Source: Chloroflexota bacterium (GTDB taxonomy: Bacteria; Chloroflexota; Limnocylindria; Limnocylindrales; CSP1-4). From it: DNA of 9,763 bases. The notes below the pieces were generated by a model. That model was not told the DNA's origin. It worked only from the letters and a program-made list of their open reading frames with translations, and ran no database searches. Below, in pieces: positions 7,210 through 9,763 of the stretch. Within the stretch, counting starts at the first letter, position 1. Every line of letters begins with the position of its first letter. Where the stretch lies: NCBI GenBank assembly GCA_015661135.1, contig JACVXW010000159.1, forward strand, positions 1-9,763, read 5' to 3'. A program made the translations under genes and the position numbers.

Positions 7210-7279
7210 ACTCGCTCCGACCCCGGCCTCGGCACGACCCCGGACGATCGGGCGCCGCGACGGCTCCGCCATCCGGGGC

Positions 7280-7285
7280 TATCCT
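7280..7285 (+). promoter_or_regulatory. Possible -10 element for a leaderless ABC exporter transcript
   Basis: TATCCT lies eight bases before the ATG at 7294. It fits the TANNNT -10 pattern at a distance that would put the transcription start at or next to the start codon. No Shine-Dalgarno is visible in this gap, which agrees with a leaderless message. No -35 is apparent. Confidence 0.4.
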
Positions 7286-7293
7286 CGGCCGCG

Positions 7294-8256
7294 ATGTCCC
7301 TCGTGATCGACGGCCTGTCCAAGCGCTTCGGCCGCATCCAGGCGCTCGACGGCCTGTCCCTGGAGATCCCGGCGGGCCACGTGTTCGGGTTCCTGGGCGC
7401 GAACGGCGCGGGCAAGACCACGACGATGCGGATCGCCCTTGGCGTCCTCCGGGCAGACGCGGGGACGATCACGTGGGGCGGCGTGGATCATCGGCGCCTT
7501 CGCCGGTCCGCCTGGGGCTACCTGCCCGAGGAGCGCGGCCTTTACCCGAAGATGACCGTTCTGGAGCAGCTCGTCTTCTTTGCCCGGCTCCAGGGACTCT
7601 CGTTCGACGCAGCGCGCCGCGAAGCGCTCGACTGGCTGACCCGGCTGCGGGTTCCCGATTTCGCCGATCGCCGGGCAGGCGAACTCTCCAAGGGGAATCA
7701 GCAGAAGGTCCAGTTCCTGGCGGCCGTCCTCCACGATCCGGAGGTCCTGCTGATGGACGAGCCCTTCACGGGCCTGGATCCCGTCAACGTCGTACTGCTG
7801 CGCCAGGCAATCATGGAGCTCCGGGATCGGGGCAAGACGATCGTCCTTTCCACCCACCAGATGGAGACGGTGGAAGCGATGTGCGAGTCCGTGGCGATCG
7901 TGGACCACGGCCGACTCGTGATCTCCGGTTCACTCCGCGAGGTCAAGCGCTCCACCGGGCAGCGGAGCGTGATCCTGTCCATCGAGGGCGATCATCGGCT
8001 GGAGTGGCTCGCAGAAGTACCCGGCGTGCGGGTAATCCGGCCGGGTATCGAGCGCGTGGAGCTGGAGCTGGATCCGGGCGTCGAGCCGGACGCGATCCTC
8101 GCCGCGGCCGTTTCGCGCGGTGCGCGAATCCGCCACTTCGAGGTCGCCGATCCAACCCTCGAACAGGTCTTCATCCAGCTCGTGGGGCACCCGGTCGACG
8201 ATGACGAGACCCTGGCGCCATCACCGGACGGTGGGATCGAGGAGCCAGCCGCATGA
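7294..8256 (+). CDS. NatA/YhaQ-type ABC exporter ATP-binding protein
   Basis: Cytoplasmic ATPase of an ABC-2 exporter; relatives are NatA and YhaQ, reported for sodium or antibiotic efflux, but the substrate cannot be read from sequence. Of 320 residues, the domain runs: Walker A GANGAGKT (35-42), a loop YLPEERGLYPKM (76-87) where the usual Q-loop glutamine is replaced by acidic residues as is common in this subgroup, signature LSKGNQQ (131-137), Walker B VLLMDEP (151-157) with catalytic Glu156, and H-loop His188 (LSTHQM). The C-terminal part (from about 215), with VELELDPG and FEVADPTLEQVFIQLVG, is the DUF4162-type domain found in NatA-like proteins. ATG 7294 gives the full N-terminal strand. 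The stop overlaps the permease ATG by four bases (ATGA), a coupled pair. Intact. Confidence 0.94.
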   Translation: MSLVIDGLSKRFGRIQALDGLSLEIPAGHVFGFLGANGAGKTTTMRIALGVLRADAGTITWGGVDHRRLRRSAWGYLPEERGLYPKMTVLEQLVFFARLQGLSFDAARREALDWLTRLRVPDFADRRAGELSKGNQQKVQFLAAVLHDPEVLLMDEPFTGLDPVNVVLLRQAIMELRDRGKTIVLSTHQMETVEAMCESVAIVDHGRLVISGSLREVKRSTGQRSVILSIEGDHRLEWLAEVPGVRVIRPGIERVELELDPGVEPDAILAAAVSRGARIRHFEVADPTLEQVFIQLVGHPVDDDETLAPSPDGGIEEPAA

Positions 8257-9584
8257 GCGACCGCCCCGGCGCCCGCATGAGCAGGCGTCCGGATCCGCTC
8301 CTGCCGAACGCCCGGATCATTGCCCGGCGCGAGTTCCTCGAACGCGTTCGGAGCCGGCCGTACTTCGCCTCGACGATCCTCCTCGCCACCCTCGCGGTGT
8401 TCATCGCCTTCCTGCCGGTGATCATCCGGCTCGTGGACCGGGGCACCACCACGACCATCGCGGTCGTCGCCGACGACCCCGCCCTGGCCGCACGTTCCGC
8501 CGACGTGATGCGTGGCGTGTTGACCGCGACCGGCGGATCCGGCGGTCAGTCGTATGACTTCGTCATCTCCGCGGACCCGGGTTCCGTGGCCGCGGACGTG
8601 GAGGCAGGGCGTTACGACGGGGCGATCGTCGCGACCCGTGATGCCTCCGGACGCCTGGACTTCACGTTCATGACCGGGCAGGGGATTGGTTCAGATCGAA
8701 CGCAGTTCGTGGCCGTCGGCACTTTCGCCGTGGCGATCCTCGAGTGGACCGCCCAGAACCAGGCGGTCAACGGCACCGCCTTCCAGCTGCCGACGCTCGC
8801 GGTGGTCGCCGCCGCGGGCCCAAACGCCGGCGGCGTACCGCTCGGAGCGTCGGAGATTGCCAGCCGGCAGCTGTTCGGGACCGTCCTCGTCGTCGTCCTC
8901 TTCCTGACGATCGTGATCTACGGGATGTGGGTCGCCGCGGGGGTCGCCGCTGAGAAGGAGACTCGGGTCATGGAACTCCTGATCAGCGCCGCCTCACCCC
9001 GGCAGCTGGTGCTGGGCAAGGTGCTCGGGATCGGCGTGGCGGGGCTCGTCCAGTACCTCGCGATCCTGTTCCCGGCGTTGCTGGCGCTCGTCTTCCAGGG
9101 CCCCGTGGCCTCCGCGCTCGGCCTGGCGGGCGGGGTCTCGGCGCCGATGGCCGGGATCGCCCCGTCGCTGTTTCTTGCCTACGGGCTGTTCTTCGTCCTC
9201 GGGTTCACGCTGTATGCGCTCGTGTACGCGGCTGCGGGGTCACTCGTGAGCCGGGTGGAGGACCTCCAGGTCATCGCCCTGCCGATGAGCCTGCTCGGGA
9301 TCGCCGGTTACCTCCAGGCTGTCCTCGCCCTGTCCGGCGGGCTGTCCTGGTTCATCCAGATCTCCTCCTTCGTGCCGTTCTGGAGCCCGTTCGTGATGTT
9401 CACCAGGCTCACGGTTGGGCGGGTGGAACCGTGGGAGCTGGCGCTGGCCTATGCGCTGCTGATCGCCGCGATCGGCCTCGTCGCTGCGCTCGCGATCCGG
9501 GTCTACGGCGCCGGCGTCATCCTCTACGGCCAGCGGCCCGGCCCGGGCAAGCTCCTACGGGCGATCCTCTCACCGGGGGACTGA
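8253..9584 (+). CDS. NatB/YhaP-type ABC-2 exporter permease
   Basis: Membrane partner of the preceding ATPase, forming an efflux complex in the cytoplasmic membrane. The 443-residue protein has the ABC-2/NatB plan: an N-terminal amphipathic stretch IIARREFLERVRSRPYF, helix 1 at about 39-61, a large extracytoplasmic domain (about 62-205), then helix 2 (about 208-230) followed by the hallmark cytoplasmic EKETRVMELLISAASPRQLVLGK (split here: EKETRVMELL, then ISAASPRQLVLGK), and four more helices (about 257-280, 302-335, 341-361, 404-425) with a basic tail. ATG 8253 overlaps the ATPase stop and is taken as start; Met9 (8277) is an alternative. Na+ export, peptide or drug efflux are all possible. 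No break seen. Confidence 0.93.
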   Translation: MSDRPGARMSRRPDPLLPNARIIARREFLERVRSRPYFASTILLATLAVFIAFLPVIIRLVDRGTTTTIAVVADDPALAARSADVMRGVLTATGGSGGQSYDFVISADPGSVAADVEAGRYDGAIVATRDASGRLDFTFMTGQGIGSDRTQFVAVGTFAVAILEWTAQNQAVNGTAFQLPTLAVVAAAGPNAGGVPLGASEIASRQLFGTVLVVVLFLTIVIYGMWVAAGVAAEKETRVMELLISAASPRQLVLGKVLGIGVAGLVQYLAILFPALLALVFQGPVASALGLAGGVSAPMAGIAPSLFLAYGLFFVLGFTLYALVYAAAGSLVSRVEDLQVIALPMSLLGIAGYLQAVLALSGGLSWFIQISSFVPFWSPFVMFTRLTVGRVEPWELALAYALLIAAIGLVAALAIRVYGAGVILYGQRPGPGKLLRAILSPGD

Positions 9585-9629
9585 CTCGGGGTCGGGCGTC
9601 TCGCGTCGCGCGTCGCGAACCCGCGTCAG
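9581..9629. terminator. Imperfect hairpin between convergent genes
   Basis: CTGACTCGGG (9581-9590) pairs with CCCGCGTCAG (9620-9629) with one mismatch; the loop has a further TCGCG/CGCGA stem (9601-9605 with 9614-9618). It sits exactly between the ABC permease stop and the stop of the convergent PIN gene, a position typical of a two-way terminator. No T-tract on either side. Confidence 0.4.
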
Positions 9630-9763
9630 TCAGGGTTCGCTGATCGCGAAGCCGTAGCGCCGCTGCTCACCGTCGAAGGTGGCGAGGGTTGCCGCCCCGG
9701 CGTCATGCGCAGCGGCCACGATGAGGGCATCCGGGATCGGCCGGCCGGGGAGAGCGCGGGCGC
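9630..9763 (-). CDS. PIN-domain protein (VapC-like toxin), C-terminal part only
   Basis: Forty-three residues are read from the right window edge to the stop at 9630: ARALPGRPIPDALIVAAAHD, followed by AGAATLATFDGEQRRYGFAISEP. The pattern PDALIVAAAHDAGA, then LATFDGEQRRYG, matches the end of PIN domains, where the first Asp (PDALI) and the second (TFD) are metal-coordinating acidic positions of the ribonuclease site. VapC toxins of toxin-antitoxin pairs have this ending. The N-terminal half, with the first catalytic Asp, and any antitoxin gene lie outside the window, so pairing cannot be seen. The gene converges with the ABC exporter; the gap is 45 bases. Confidence 0.75.
   Translation of the reverse strand, partial: ARALPGRPIPDALIVAAAHDAGAATLATFDGEQRRYGFAISEP

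Noticed and set aside
7101..8204. Plus-strand open frame overlapping the ATPase end and the ABC ATPase
   Set aside because: Arg/Gly/Pro-rich and in the wrong frame relative to two clear genes; a shadow.
1..9763. tRNA, rRNA, CRISPR, transposon ends, phage or known defence genes
   Set aside because: No spaced direct repeats, transposase motifs, tRNA-like cloverleaf or defence domains seen apart from the partial PIN gene at the right end.

Overview
GC-rich DNA from a bacterium, probably an uncultured lineage: several genes carry breaks, and there are no rRNA, tRNA, CRISPR or mobile-element signals. The very high GC, GTG starts, a PstS-type lipoprotein with a classical lipobox and the gene mix would suit a Chloroflexota or Actinobacteria-like organism. 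That placement is inference and cannot be settled from the window alone.

Layout. Positions 1-4653 hold a minus-strand block read right to left: a DUF971 protein, a YbjQ/UPF0145 protein, a small two-helix membrane protein, a CYTH (triphosphate tunnel) phosphohydrolase, then the high-affinity phosphate transporter pstS-pstC-pstA. Most junctions are tight or overlapping (4-base ATGA overlaps at DUF971/YbjQ and pstS/pstC, a 1-base TGATG overlap at pstC/pstA), so this is an operon-like unit. The first 98 bases are a pstB ATPase fragment, but on the plus strand, facing the pstA end. From 4718 the plus strand carries a P-type cation ATPase (to 7185), then a NatA/NatB-type ABC exporter pair (7294-9584). 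A PIN-domain toxin-like gene enters from the right on the minus strand and is cut by the window end.

The most striking feature is not a new system but a cluster of four gene lesions within about 6 kb: pstB is inverted at a short inverted homology, pstS has an out-of-frame internal deletion that removes the glycine-rich phosphate loop, the CYTH gene has its conserved ExExK motif upstream of any usable start codon, and the P-type ATPase has an out-of-frame internal deletion between its N and P domains. The genes beyond position 7186 look intact. Either the contig has assembly or chimera errors, or these are real decay events. Mapping reads over the four junctions would decide. Function as intended: phosphate capture (Pst) beside a triphosphate-hydrolysing CYTH enzyme, with cation and sodium/drug-type export on the other strand. 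I did not find a convincing undescribed defence or mobile system.
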